Notes under the pieces: model-generated | What the model was told of the DNA's origin: nothing | Databases searched by the model: none | The model's input: only the letters and a program-made list of their open reading frames with translations | In this document: piece by piece, positions 15,053 through 23,387 of the stretch | How the letters are laid out: each line of letters opens with the position of its first letter | How positions within the stretch are numbered: the stretch's first letter is position 1 | Position numbers and translations under genes: made by a program | Source of the DNA: Nitrospirota bacterium | GTDB lineage: Bacteria; Nitrospirota; Thermodesulfovibrionia; Thermodesulfovibrionales; JdFR-88 | Direction: 5' to 3' | NCBI GenBank assembly: GCA_021789735.1 | Contig: JAJYJB010000041.1 | Location: 1-23,387, forward strand | Length of the DNA: 23,387 nucleotides

Positions 15053-15117
15053 CCGTCCTCCTTAAAAAAGAAAAGTCATTCCCCGGTTCTGCGCGCTTCC
15101 GGCCGGAGAGGTTTTTT

Positions 15118-15315
15118 TCATCCTCCACCAACGAAATTTACTATCTCCACATGGTCCCCTTCCTTTAAAGGGAAGGTCTCAAAATCCTTTTTGCTTACGA
15201 TGGCGAGGTTCACCTCCACGGCAACAGCCTGGGCCTTCACCCCAAGCTCATCAAGGAGCGCCCGGACCGTCCCCGCCCTGCAGTCCACCGTCTCTCCGTT
15301 TACCCTTAACCTCAT
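15118..15315 (-). CDS. thiS: Sulfur-carrier protein ThiS
   Basis: A 65-residue ubiquitin-fold sulfur carrier. It starts MRLRVNGETVDC, has the hydrophobic LLDELGV helix and VAVEVNLAIV strand, and ends in VGGG, the Gly-Gly tail that ThiF adenylates and a sulfur donor converts to the thiocarboxylate. I chose ATG 15315; the frame is open to 15438 but the extension would run through the terminator DNA. It is the first gene of the thi operon, about 80 bases after the riboswitch terminator. Confidence 0.92.
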   Translation of the reverse strand: MRLRVNGETVDCRAGTVRALLDELGVKAQAVAVEVNLAIVSKKDFETFPLKEGDHVEIVNFVGGG

Positions 15316-15381
15316 CTGTAAGGCCCCCGCCGTGCCATGCATCCGTGATGCTCCGGCAAAAAAAATTGGTTTAAAAATAAA

Positions 15382-15423
15382 ACAAAAACAAAAAAGCCGC
15401 ACCCCCGGGAAAAGGGATGCGGC
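15382..15423 (-). terminator. Riboswitch-controlled intrinsic terminator
   Basis: On the minus strand GCCGCATCCC (15423-15414) pairs over ten positions, one of them G:U, with GGGGTGCGGC (15405-15396). It is followed by a T-rich run, TTTTTTG then TTTTTG (15395-15382). It lies between the TPP aptamer and thiS, where an attenuator is expected. Its 5' arm and loop can alternatively pair with the aptamer's 3' strand. Confidence 0.88.
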
Positions 15424-15456
15424 CATCTGGTCCCGCAAATAAAAAAATCTGTATTT

Positions 15457-15580
15457 CCCTAATCCCTACGGCGGCATTACCCGCGTCAGGTTCCAGGGGT
15501 TCTCACTCGGAGTCTCAGGCACCGTGCCCGCCTGCCGGCCCGTGAACGCGCCGGAGACGGAAAAGGACCTCCCCCTAGGG
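15457..15580 (-). ncRNA. TPP riboswitch (THI element)
   Basis: Read on the minus strand, the thi-box landmarks are present in order: CTAGGGGGAGG near the 5' side, an extended P3 arm, GGTGCCTGAGA, ACCCCTGGAACCTGA, and GGGTAATGCCGCCGTAGGGA at the 3' side. CCCTA (15580-15576) pairs with TAGGG (15461-15457) as P1. Between CTGAGA and ACCC there is a 12-base insert able to form a mini-hairpin (ACTC/GAGT). It binds thiamine diphosphate and, with the downstream terminator, should shut off thiSGEC transcription when the cofactor is plentiful. Confidence 0.93.
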
Positions 15581-15599
15581 TACGGTTCTGCTTGGGTTT

Positions 15600-15628
15600 A
15601 GTATAATCCGAGGGCGGGGGGAAGTCAA
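15600..15628 (-). promoter_or_regulatory. Sigma70-type promoter of the thi operon
   Basis: On the minus strand TTGACT (15628-15623) and TATACT (15605-15600) are separated by exactly 17 bases. Transcription would begin near 15593, just before the riboswitch 5' strand, which fits the leader. The spacing and near-consensus hexamers make this the best promoter in the window. Confidence 0.8.
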
Positions 15629-15642
15629 ATAGGAGGGCCCGT

Positions 15643-15671
15643 TTGAGAAAATCGGCCTTTTGGCCCATAAT
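15643..15671 (+). promoter_or_regulatory. Candidate promoter of the glycine-zipper gene
   Basis: TTGAGA (15643-15648), a 17-base spacer and CATAAT (15666-15671) precede the lipoprotein gene by about 115 bases. It is back-to-back with the thi promoter, the -35 boxes being only 14 bases apart, so polymerases may compete. Confidence 0.45.
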
Positions 15672-15787
15672 AATTTCTACGGTGACAACAGTTACACAGG
15701 GCTTTGCCGGAGATGCCGCATAATAAAAAAATTCTAAAAGTTTTTTTGGGGCCGATCCTTGGAGGGGAAGAAAGGAGAATTGCGAAC

Positions 15788-16213
15788 GTGAAGAGATTTA
15801 CGTCTGTTGCGCTTCTGCTGGCGCTGGGCATATTCATTTACGGGTGTGACACGCCGCAGGGACAGGGAGCCGGCGTAGGGGCGCTCATAGGCGGCTTCGC
15901 CGGGGCGCTGCTGGACAGGAACCCGTGGGAAGGAGGCGTCGTAGGCGGCGCGCTTGGCGCGGTGGCCGGTGCAACCCTCACTGACATAGCAGTGAAGGCC
16001 AACCGGCAGGCGTATGAGACCGGCAGGCCTGTCGAATACAGGACCGACAACGGAGAGGGGGTTTACAGGGCGGAGCCCGAATCCCGGTACTATTATCCCA
16101 ATGCGCACACAAGGTGCAGAAAGATCAGGGAAAGGGTCTGGGACAACGGCAGGCTCGTGAAAAACCAGGTGAGAGAGGTCTGCACAAGCGTGAGGTACGA
16201 AAACCGGTACTGA
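15788..16213 (+). CDS. Glycine-zipper outer-envelope lipoprotein
   Basis: A 141-residue lipoprotein. The signal peptide ends in lipobox IYGC, with C20 as the lipid-modified residue; Asp follows it, the +2 residue that in E. coli favours inner-membrane retention. Residues 27-63 are two glycine-zipper segments (GAGVGALIGGFAGALL and GGVVGGALGAVAGATL), typical of 17-kDa-antigen/YMGG-type proteins that insert in membranes. The C-terminal part has a Cys pair (C110, C132) around RERVWDNGRLV, likely a disulfide. The start is GTG 15788, after AAGGAGA at a rather long spacing; an upstream ATG (15704) would place a non-signal sequence first. Function unknown; envelope stability is a guess. Confidence 0.75.
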   Translation: MKRFTSVALLLALGIFIYGCDTPQGQGAGVGALIGGFAGALLDRNPWEGGVVGGALGAVAGATLTDIAVKANRQAYETGRPVEYRTDNGEGVYRAEPESRYYYPNAHTRCRKIRERVWDNGRLVKNQVREVCTSVRYENRY

Positions 16214-16243
16214 AGTTTTTTGTTTTTTGTTAAAGAAAAAAAA

Positions 16244-16268
16244 GGGGCAAAATCTTTGCCCCTTTTTT
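16244..16268. terminator. Bidirectional intrinsic terminator
   Basis: GGGGCAAA (16244-16251), loop ATC and TTTGCCCC (16255-16262) form a perfect eight-base-pair stem. TTTTTT follows on +, and an A run precedes it (16236-16243), which is a T run on -. It sits between the convergent lipoprotein and porB genes and can end both transcripts. Confidence 0.88.
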
Positions 16269-16302
16269 AATGCCCTTTAAATTAAAAGCTTTTTTGTTTG
16301 GA

Positions 16303-17259
16303 TCAGGCCTGGCCGGACTCCTTCAGGAGGCCTTCCCATGTCCGGTCTATCTCCGCCTGTATCCTCTCCAGCATCCCTTCGTTTTCAGGGGCATAGAGGT
16401 GCTTGAACCTGCCCTGCGGCTTGAAAAACAGGTCCGCGGGCTTTTTCTCCTCCGGCACCACGGTGACCGTGAGCTTCCCGCCCTCTATCTCGTAGACAGG
16501 CCAGTAGCAGGTCTCAACGGCCAGCCTTGAAAGCTCTATCGAGTTGTCGGTGGCCGTCCTCCAGCCGCGGTTGCAGGGGGCCAGTATGTTTATGAACTTG
16601 GCGCCCTTTATGGAATGTGCCTTTTTCACCTTGTTCATGAGGTCCATCCAGTGGGAGGGGCTTGCCTGTGCGGCGTATATGCCGTGCGCCGCCATTATCC
16701 TGGTGAGGTCCTTCCGCACCTGGAGCTTGCCCGCCGGGTTTGCCGAGCCCGCGGGAGACGTGGTGGTGTCCGCGCCAAGCGGCGTGGCGCTCGAACGCTG
16801 TATGCCCGTGTTCATGTATGCCCCGTTGTCATAGCAGACGTAGAGCATGTCGTGGCCGCGCTCCATGGCCCCGGAGAGGCTCTGAAGGCCTATGTCGTAG
16901 GTGCCCCCGTCCCCGCCAAACGCGATGAACTTAACGTTCCCGGGCATCTTGCCCTTTTTCAGCAGGGCCCTGTACATCGTCTCGACACCGGCCAGCGTGG
17001 CCGCCGCGTTCTCAAACGCGGTATGTATCCACGGGGTCTTCCATGCCGTGTAATCCTGTATGCAGGAGGAGACCTCCAGGCAGCCGGTGGCGTTCGAGAC
17101 GACCACCGGGTACTCCGTCGCCATGAGCACCATCTTTACCACCGTGGGCGCGCCGCAGCCCGCGCACATCCTGTGCCCGTGCTCGAAGCGCTCCTCCTGC
17201 TTGGACTTCTCCCTGAGCTTGACCTGGGCCGACCATTTCAATAGCTCCCTGGTTTCCAT
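16303..17259 (-). CDS. porB: Pyruvate:ferredoxin oxidoreductase beta subunit
   Basis: A 318-residue thiamine-diphosphate-binding subunit of the 2-oxoacid:ferredoxin oxidoreductase family, which reversibly converts pyruvate and CoA to acetyl-CoA, CO2 and reduced ferredoxin. Four cysteines for the proximal 4Fe-4S cluster are present: C32 and C35 in MCAGCGAP, C60 in NATGCLEV and C229 in LAPCNRGW. The ThDP/Mg site is FGGDGGTYDIG (114-124) with YDNGAYMNTG (143-152). This resembles PorB more than 2-oxoglutarate or indolepyruvate homologues, but substrate cannot be proved from sequence. It is last in the four-gene operon, one base after the porA stop codon, and ends at the shared terminator. Confidence 0.9.
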   Translation of the reverse strand: METRELLKWSAQVKLREKSKQEERFEHGHRMCAGCGAPTVVKMVLMATEYPVVVSNATGCLEVSSCIQDYTAWKTPWIHTAFENAAATLAGVETMYRALLKKGKMPGNVKFIAFGGDGGTYDIGLQSLSGAMERGHDMLYVCYDNGAYMNTGIQRSSATPLGADTTTSPAGSANPAGKLQVRKDLTRIMAAHGIYAAQASPSHWMDLMNKVKKAHSIKGAKFINILAPCNRGWRTATDNSIELSRLAVETCYWPVYEIEGGKLTVTVVPEEKKPADLFFKPQGRFKHLYAPENEGMLERIQAEIDRTWEGLLKESGQA

Positions 17260-17260
17260 T

Positions 17261-18448
17261 TTATTCCCTCACTCCTATGTATTCTTTTACGGCGCCAACC
17301 GGGGCGCCCTTGGCTATCCCGTCCAGCTCCAGAAGCACCTGTCTTGCGTCGTGCGGCATATAGTCCCTTCCGCCAAGCCCGTATATCTTGTTTATGAGTC
17401 TGGGCCTCTTGCCGTCACCGTCCGCCTGGTAAAGGGCCGAACTGATCTCCATGAACATCGGGCCGTAGCCTCCAAAGGAGTCCGCCCTGTCCATGACGCA
17501 GACGGCCTTAAGGTGCTTTAGCGCCTTCCCTACCTCCTCATAGGGGAAAGGCCTGAAAAGCCTGGGCTTAAGCAGCCCCGCCTTTATGCCCTTGTCCCTT
17601 AGCTCGTCCACCACGTCCTTGGACGTGCCGGCCGCGGAGTTAAGTATCACAAGCGCGATATCGGCGTCCTCCAGGCGGTAGGACTCAAAAAGCCCGTAAC
17701 GCCTCCCGGAGAGTTTCGCGAACTCCTCCGACACCTGAAGGACAACATTTTTTACCCGGCCCATTATCTCATGCTGAAGCCTCTTGTACTCGTGATAGAG
17801 GTCGGTGAGTATGAGGGGGCCATAGCTCTTCGGGTGCTCCAGGTCCAGAAGCGGGTTTACCTGCTGGTACGGGCCTATGAACTTCTTCACCTCATCGTCG
17901 CCCAGGTACTCCATCCTAGCTATGGAATGGCTAACGATGAACCCGTCCATGCAGACCATAATGGGAAGCCTTATGTCCTTGTGCTCCCCTATCCTGAAGG
18001 CCATTATGGTGTTGTCGTAGGCCTCCTGGGCGTTCTCGCTCCAAAGCTGTATCCAACCGGTGTCCCTGGCGCCCATGCCGTCTGAGTGGTCCCCGTGGAT
18101 GTTCAGCGGGGCAGAAAGCGCCCTGTTTACGAGCGGCATTATTATGGGGAGGTTCATCCCGGAGGCTATATGGAGCATCTCCCACATCAGGGCAAGCCCC
18201 TGGGAGGACGTGGCGGTTATCACCCTGCCGCCCGCGGCCGCCGCCCCTATCGCCGCCGACATCGCGGAGTGCTCGCTCTCCGCGTTAAGGAGCTCCGTCT
18301 GGACAGCTCCGTTGGCAACAAAAGAGGAAAACCTCTGGACGATGTCCGTCTGGGGGGTTATGGGATAGAGGGAACAGACATCCGGGTCCGCCTGCCTCAG
18401 GGCGTTTGCTACGGCTTCGTTTCCGGTTACCGCGACTACCTTTCCCAT
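17261..18448 (-). CDS. porA: Pyruvate:ferredoxin oxidoreductase alpha subunit
   Basis: A 395-residue catalytic subunit carrying the pyrimidine-binding half of the ThDP site and the CoA/domain III region. Family stretches are SLYPITPQTDIVQ, AESEHSAMSAAIGAAAAG, TATSSQGLALMWEML (active-site loop), RALSAPLNIHGDHSDGM, FIVSHS and a C-terminal DRADSFGG. Length is normal for PorA of the four-subunit type. It begins two bases after the porD stop codon, so the genes are translationally coupled. The reaction links glycolysis or CO2 fixation to low-potential ferredoxin and consumes the cofactor made by the thi pathway next door. Confidence 0.9.
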   Translation of the reverse strand: MGKVVAVTGNEAVANALRQADPDVCSLYPITPQTDIVQRFSSFVANGAVQTELLNAESEHSAMSAAIGAAAAGGRVITATSSQGLALMWEMLHIASGMNLPIIMPLVNRALSAPLNIHGDHSDGMGARDTGWIQLWSENAQEAYDNTIMAFRIGEHKDIRLPIMVCMDGFIVSHSIARMEYLGDDEVKKFIGPYQQVNPLLDLEHPKSYGPLILTDLYHEYKRLQHEIMGRVKNVVLQVSEEFAKLSGRRYGLFESYRLEDADIALVILNSAAGTSKDVVDELRDKGIKAGLLKPRLFRPFPYEEVGKALKHLKAVCVMDRADSFGGYGPMFMEISSALYQADGDGKRPRLINKIYGLGGRDYMPHDARQVLLELDGIAKGAPVGAVKEYIGVRE

Positions 18449-18450
18449 TC

Positions 18451-18738
18451 CTATTTGCCCTCCGGTTCCATTACTATTGCCTTTTTACCCTGTTTGCCGG
18501 GACATTCCTTCGCGCATACCCCGCAGCCCTTGCAGTAATCATAATCGAACCCGGTCATCTTGCCGTCAACCACCTTGACGGCCATGTCCGGGCAATAAAG
18601 CCAGCACATCAGGCACTGTATGCAGTTTTCCTGCATCCACCTGGGCCTGAACGTCCTCCAGGAGCCGGTCTTGAATTTGGCGGAGCTTCCCGCCTCCAGT
18701 ACAACGGCGCCGGGGACCAGTTCCGTCCATTTCTTCAT
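18451..18738 (-). CDS. porD: Pyruvate:ferredoxin oxidoreductase delta subunit (ferredoxin)
   Basis: A 95-residue 2x[4Fe-4S] ferredoxin-like subunit. The clusters are bound by C39-x2-C42-x2-C45-x3-C49-P and C69-x2-C72-x2-C75-x3-C79-P, each a textbook motif. It moves electrons from the catalytic subunits to external ferredoxin. The N-terminal extension (LVPGAVVLEAGSSAKFKTGS) is usual for PorD. Its ATG overlaps the porC stop codon (ATGA). Confidence 0.92.
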   Translation of the reverse strand: MKKWTELVPGAVVLEAGSSAKFKTGSWRTFRPRWMQENCIQCLMCWLYCPDMAVKVVDGKMTGFDYDYCKGCGVCAKECPGKQGKKAIVMEPEGK

Positions 18739-19310
18739 CCTTCCCTGACCTCCTTGTATCCCCTTTCAACGGCGTTAAGGTTGCCTGTTATTATCTTCTC
18801 GGAAAACTTCTTCCCGAAGCTCTTCCTTACCTCCTCTATGAGGTGGGGAAGGGTCACGAGCCCCGTGACCTTCACTACCGCGCCCAGCATGGGAGAGTTG
18901 GGGAGCGGCCTGCCTATCTCCGATATCGCTATGTCGGTGGCATCCACCGTAAAGACCTTCTGTGTGCTTTTCGCCTTGAGCGACTTCCTTATCTCGGCAG
19001 GGTCCTTCGTGGTGTTGACCACGAAGATGGCATCGTCAAGCGCCCCCTCCGTGACGTCCATGGCGTCTATGATGGTGGCGTCCACGATGCTTACGACCTT
19101 AGGGTTTACAACGGGGCAGTAGAGCCTGAGCTCATGGTCGCTTACCCGGTTGTATGCCCTGAGCGGCGCGCCCGCCCTCTCTGGGCCGTACTCGGGAAAG
19201 GCCTGCACATACCTCCCGCCGCTAAGACAGGCATCAGCCAGGACCTTGGCGGCGGTCACAGTCCCCTGGCCTCCTCTTCCATGCCATCTGATCTCGATCA
19301 TATCGGGCAT
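18735..19310 (-). CDS. porC: Pyruvate:ferredoxin oxidoreductase gamma subunit
   Basis: A 191-residue gamma subunit, first gene of the por operon. It starts with the family motif IRWHGRGGQGTVTAAKVLADA and has AFPEYGPERAGAPLRAYNRV and LPNSPMLGAVVKVTGL. The order gamma-delta-alpha-beta is a known arrangement for four-subunit enzymes. GGAGGG lies eleven bases before ATG 19310, a long spacing. A second ATG three codons in is possible but further from that site. Confidence 0.92.
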   Translation of the reverse strand: MPDMIEIRWHGRGGQGTVTAAKVLADACLSGGRYVQAFPEYGPERAGAPLRAYNRVSDHELRLYCPVVNPKVVSIVDATIIDAMDVTEGALDDAIFVVNTTKDPAEIRKSLKAKSTQKVFTVDATDIAISEIGRPLPNSPMLGAVVKVTGLVTLPHLIEEVRKSFGKKFSEKIITGNLNAVERGYKEVREG

Positions 19311-19345
19311 TTTGCAGTTTTCCCTCCAGAAAAATATAGTCTGTT

Positions 19346-19375
19346 ATATTAATTAAAGCGGGTTTGCTTTTTCAA
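19346..19375 (-). promoter_or_regulatory. Candidate promoter of the por operon
   Basis: On the minus strand TTGAAA (19375-19370), an 18-base spacer and TAATAT (19351-19346) lie about 36 bases before porC. The region is AT-rich and shared with the divergent tgt gene. The call is from hexamer pattern alone. Confidence 0.35.
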
Positions 19376-19533
19376 ACCAGTCGGGGGTTCCCGCCCAAGG
19401 TACTATATTGCCATAAAAAGAGCGGTTTTTCAAAAACTGTCCGCTTCGTCCGGTTTCCCCTGCGTTTTTTGCCGGCCGTGGAAAAAGACGGGACGGAAAA
19501 GATGTTAGAATCTAAGGTCCTTTTAAAAATTAA

Positions 19534-20652
<1,119 letters not shown>

Positions 20653-20774
20653 CGCATTTTCATTTTCTTTAAACGGCGGCAGCGTCCCGGTTGGCTTCAG
20701 TCAGGCAGCAGTTGCGGACGGGTATTTTGACATGCCGGGCGTTGCCGGCTTAAGCGGCATCGGTTCGCCGTTTT

Positions 20775-22448
20775 TTACGCTGTTTCCGCCCCTCCAAGGA
20801 CAAGCTGCTCATACTGCGCCCAAAGCGCCCCCTTGCCTGCGCCCGCATCTATGAAGTCCCAGGGCAATATTTCCTGCGCGCCTTTCTGCCTGAAGATGTA
20901 AAAGTCCTCCGAAAGGCCCGCGCCACGGAGCGCCGCCTTATAATCGAGCCCCTGCCTGGCCATGGCCAGGAGGACGGCCGAAAGCCTTCTGTCCCCCATG
21001 GCAAACACTCCCTGCATCAGGGCGTATTTGGGGACATCATGAAAGACAGCCACCCCTTTCAGGGCATTCAACGCCCTTTTGATCCTGCCAAGCCTTTTTT
21101 TGACCACGTCCTGCCTTTCCATCGGGTGCCACTGAAGGCAGGTGAAGGGTTTTGGCACAAACGTGCTCACTGTAAGCGTGATCCTGCCCTTGGGCGAAGC
21201 GGCCCTTATCTTTTCCACCAGGCCTGTAAGCGCCATGATGTCCTCTTCTTTTTCCGTCGGCAGGCCAATAATGAAATAGACACGCAGGTTCATGTCCGCC
21301 TCCAGGACGGCCCTTGAGGTCTTCAGGATGTCCTCTTCTGTGATCTTTTTGTTTACGAGCCTCCGGAGCCTTTCCGTGCCCGCCTCCGCGGCTATCGAGA
21401 GGCTTTTATGCCCCTTCAGATAAGGCAGCAGTCCGATGCTTTTTTCGCCTGCCCTCAGCGAGGTGATGGAAAAATCCACTCCTTCGATCCGGAGGAGTTC
21501 AGTGAGGCGCGGATAATCGGAGACCGAGGGCCCGATGAGCCCCACTCTCTGTCCTGCGGCAAGCGCCTCCCCTATCTCTTTTTTGACCTCCTCCGGCGGC
21601 CTCCTGCGCGGCGGGTTATAGACCTGCCCCGCCAGGCAGAATGAACAGCTCCAGGGACAGCCGCGCATCAGCTCTACAAGCCGCATGTTCGAAAACTCGG
21701 TGCCGGGCGCCACTATGGCATGCCGCATCCCCAGATAAGAGGACACCTGTTTTTTTACCGTAGCCGGCGCCTGGGGCAGCGCGGGCCTTCTTTGGACGAT
21801 CTCTCCTTCCTGCCCGTATGAGACCTCATAAAGGGAAGGCACATAGATGCCGGGCACTGGGGCTATTTTTTCCAGAAAGTCCCGTCTGCCGCCCTCCGGC
21901 GAGACATTTTTCCTTACTTCGTCAAAAAAGACGGGCAGCAGCGCCTCGGCCTCTCCTATGAAAACGGCGTCAAAAAAATCGGCCAGCGGCTCGGGGTTTG
22001 AAAAGGCGGCCACCCCGCCAAGCAGGAGAAGCGGCTCCCTGGGGCCGCGAAGCGCGGCCAGAGGAGTTATCCCGGCAAGCTCCAGTATCCGGGGTATGTT
22101 CGGGTAATCGTTCTCAAAGGACACGGAGAAGGCCACCATATCGAACCTGTTGAGCGGCCTTTTTGATTCAAGGCTGAAAAGCTCCTCACCGCCATTTGAA
22201 TAATCGTCCAGGTCTTCCGGGTCCGGCAGGAACGCCCGCTCGCAAAGCACATCCGGCATTGCGTTTAAAAAGCCGTAGACGCCCTGGAAGCCCAGATTGG
22301 ACATTCCCACATGGTAGGTGTTCGGGTATACCAGGCAGATATTGAGCCTTCCGCCCGGAGTTTTGAAGACGGCGCCATTTTCCCTTGAAAGGAGGGCATC
22401 CGCCTTCCTCAGAAGCTTTTGCCTTTTTTGACCTTTTTTTCCGCTCAT
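20775..22448 (-). CDS. B12-domain-type radical SAM protein of unknown function
   Basis: A 557-residue protein with a Rossmann-like N-terminal domain of the B12-binding class (about 30-175: NICLVYPNTYHVGMSNLGFQ) and a radical SAM core with cluster motif C264-x3-C268-x2-C271 in GCPWSCSFC. The cobalamin-binding DxHxxG is not visible in the N-domain, so cobalamin binding is doubtful. The C-terminal third (FVPKPFTCLQWHPM) follows the pattern of the TIGR03960-like family. No DUF2344 partner domain is fused. It starts seven bases after the DUF3786 stop codon, so the two are an operon and may work on the same substrate, which is unknown. Confidence 0.82.
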   Translation of the reverse strand: MSGKKGQKRQKLLRKADALLSRENGAVFKTPGGRLNICLVYPNTYHVGMSNLGFQGVYGFLNAMPDVLCERAFLPDPEDLDDYSNGGEELFSLESKRPLNRFDMVAFSVSFENDYPNIPRILELAGITPLAALRGPREPLLLLGGVAAFSNPEPLADFFDAVFIGEAEALLPVFFDEVRKNVSPEGGRRDFLEKIAPVPGIYVPSLYEVSYGQEGEIVQRRPALPQAPATVKKQVSSYLGMRHAIVAPGTEFSNMRLVELMRGCPWSCSFCLAGQVYNPPRRRPPEEVKKEIGEALAAGQRVGLIGPSVSDYPRLTELLRIEGVDFSITSLRAGEKSIGLLPYLKGHKSLSIAAEAGTERLRRLVNKKITEEDILKTSRAVLEADMNLRVYFIIGLPTEKEEDIMALTGLVEKIRAASPKGRITLTVSTFVPKPFTCLQWHPMERQDVVKKRLGRIKRALNALKGVAVFHDVPKYALMQGVFAMGDRRLSAVLLAMARQGLDYKAALRGAGLSEDFYIFRQKGAQEILPWDFIDAGAGKGALWAQYEQLVLGGAETA

Positions 22449-22455
22449 CCCTTCC

Positions 22456-23052
22456 CTAAAGCATCGCCAACAGGCAAAGCATCACGGCGCTCCATATTAT
22501 GTCCAGCGGAAGGACTATGCCAGCCGAAGAGTCCAAAAGCACCCCGGCCCTCGCAGGGAACTCTTCATCCTCCAGCCACAGAAGCAGGTAGACCGGAAGT
22601 CCCGGGGCCGGCTCAAGCTTTATGCACGCGTCGGCGAAAGAGCACCTTTGCCCGCCCAGGGCCTCACCTTTTTCAAAGAAATCTTCCCTGCCATTGCCGT
22701 AACGCCTGGCCAGGCCGTCAAGGGGAAGGGTATGGGAGCCCCGGAAAAATGCCGCTCCACCGTTCAGGTCCTCAGGCCTTAACAGCCTGCCCGTGGCCGG
22801 TATGCCCTTTGCGTAAACAAGCCACCAGAGGCATACGTGCTCAAAAAAGTAGGCGAACTTGGTCGCGATAGCCTCCCCTTGCGCCGAGGAGGCCTTTATG
22901 GTCTCTTTGTCAGGATATATGAAGAATTCCATTCCAAGGGAAGGAAAAACATACGCGCCCCCCTCAAAGGGGATGCCGGAGGTCTTCGAAAGCCCCCCGC
23001 CGGCCCCGGTCCTGATCTTCTGCCATGCAGCCTTAAGGCCCGTATTGCTCAT
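22456..23052 (-). CDS. DUF3786-type protein
   Basis: A 198-residue protein without signal or membrane segment at its start. Features that recall DUF3786 are the central HVCLWWLVYAKGIPATGR, the GGAAFFRGSHTLPLDGL stretch, and the C-terminal YLLLWLEDEEFPARAGVLLD then SSAGIVLPLDIIW. DUF3786 proteins occur mostly in strict anaerobes and often sit near corrinoid or iron-sulfur genes; function is unknown to me. It heads a two-gene operon with the radical SAM protein. ATG 23052 has TAGGAAA close upstream. The C-terminal AVMLCLLAML is hydrophobic but short. Confidence 0.65.
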   Translation of the reverse strand: MSNTGLKAAWQKIRTGAGGGLSKTSGIPFEGGAYVFPSLGMEFFIYPDKETIKASSAQGEAIATKFAYFFEHVCLWWLVYAKGIPATGRLLRPEDLNGGAAFFRGSHTLPLDGLARRYGNGREDFFEKGEALGGQRCSFADACIKLEPAPGLPVYLLLWLEDEEFPARAGVLLDSSAGIVLPLDIIWSAVMLCLLAML

Positions 23053-23153
23053 TTTCCTATTTTAATTGAAAAGCCTCTTTTTATTTTATTGGAAGGCCCC
23101 CCGGGGCGAAATGGGACAGACGGCGCAGGATAAATGGCGTGCGGGGATTTTGG

Positions 23154-23191
23154 GCAAAAAAAAGCCCCCGGGCTTTGGAAGCCGGGGGCTC
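23154..23191 (-). terminator. Intrinsic terminator of the cold-shock gene
   Basis: On the minus strand AGCCCCCGG (23190-23182) pairs with CCGGGGGCT (23171-23163), followed by a run of eight T residues (23163-23156). It begins 15 bases after the cold-shock stop codon. A perfect GC-rich stem plus T run is a classic factor-independent terminator. Confidence 0.9.
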
Positions 23192-23205
23192 TCGTTAGGT
23201 CTTTT

Positions 23206-23387
23206 TCAGACTTTCACAACGTTGACAGCCCTGGGGCCCTTGGGACCCATCTCGATGTCAAAATTGACCTGGTCCCCTTCGCCAAGGGTCTTGAAACCCT
23301 CACCAGCGATGGCCGAGAAGTGTACGAACACGTCCTTGCCATCATCAGTGGTGATGAACCCAAAACCTTTAGCCTCGTTGAACCATT
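23206..23387 (-). CDS. Cold-shock protein (CspA family), 5' end outside window
   Basis: The last 60 or so codons of a cold-shock-domain protein; the start lies beyond the right edge. It has the RNP1 motif KGFGFI and RNP2 VFVHF with [16 protein letters not shown] and the usual end [10 protein letters not shown]. These small OB-fold proteins bind single-stranded RNA and DNA and melt RNA structure. Only the first half-dozen residues are missing. The gene is followed by its own terminator. Confidence 0.95.
   Translation of the reverse strand, partial: WFNEAKGFGFITTDDGKDVFVHFSAIAGEGFKTLGEGDQVNFDIEMGPKGPRAVNVVKV

Noticed and set aside
16615..17244. Long open frame antisense to porB
   Set aside because: Mirror of a well-conserved gene, Arg- and Val-rich with no domain pattern.
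20653..20774. TGCCG-GCTTAAG-CGGCA hairpin between tgt and the radical SAM gene as a terminator
   Set aside because: The stem is only five base pairs and is not followed by a T run directly on either strand.

Overview
The window looks like chromosomal DNA from an anaerobic or microaerophilic, GC-rich Gram-negative-type bacterium. Its gene content fits Nitrospirota or Desulfobacterota best: a four-subunit pyruvate:ferredoxin oxidoreductase, a periplasmic triheme c7-type cytochrome, a DUF3786 protein beside a B12-domain-type radical SAM protein, a bacterial Clp1/Grc3-like kinase and a stand-alone LigD polymerase domain. The phylum is an inference. Coding regions are GC-rich and use AGG and ATA codons often; gene ends and gaps carry many A and T runs. 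I see no rRNA, tRNA, CRISPR array, transposase or phage gene.

Layout. Positions 1-5867 are a loose set of single genes: a secreted FxLYD-like protein (-), a THUMP-domain RNA-binding protein (+), a degraded inositol-monophosphatase tail, a Clp1-like polynucleotide kinase (-), a triheme cytochrome c (+), an interrupted small ORF and structured non-coding DNA, a soluble PAS histidine kinase (+) and a LigD-type primase/polymerase (+). Positions 6071-9795 hold a GH13 alpha-amylase-family enzyme, a membrane-anchored metallophosphoesterase and an HD-domain hydrolase, all on +. An ABC-F ATPase (-) and a universal stress protein (+) diverge around 11.8 kb.

Positions 12361-15628 are a thiamine operon on -, in the order thiS-thiG-thiE-thiC. 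It has a near-consensus sigma70-type promoter, a TPP riboswitch and an intrinsic terminator. I can also read an antiterminator pairing between aptamer and terminator, so the whole OFF-switch mechanism is visible. A glycine-zipper lipoprotein diverges from it. Positions 16303-19310 are the por operon on - (gamma-delta-alpha-beta), followed by tgt (+), then the radical SAM protein and DUF3786 protein (-). The right edge is a cold-shock protein truncated by the window end, with its terminator.

How the parts connect. Thiamine diphosphate made through the thi operon is the cofactor of the neighbouring pyruvate:ferredoxin oxidoreductase. ThiC (4Fe-4S radical SAM), POR and its ferredoxin subunit, the cytochrome and the second radical SAM protein all point to iron-sulfur and redox-centred anaerobic metabolism. 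I found no clear new multi-gene system. The observations most worth checking are the paired THUMP and Clp1-like genes with a gene remnant between them, the five-histidine triheme cytochrome, the stand-alone LigD polymerase, the hairpin-palindrome-hairpin element before the kinase, and the readable thi attenuator.
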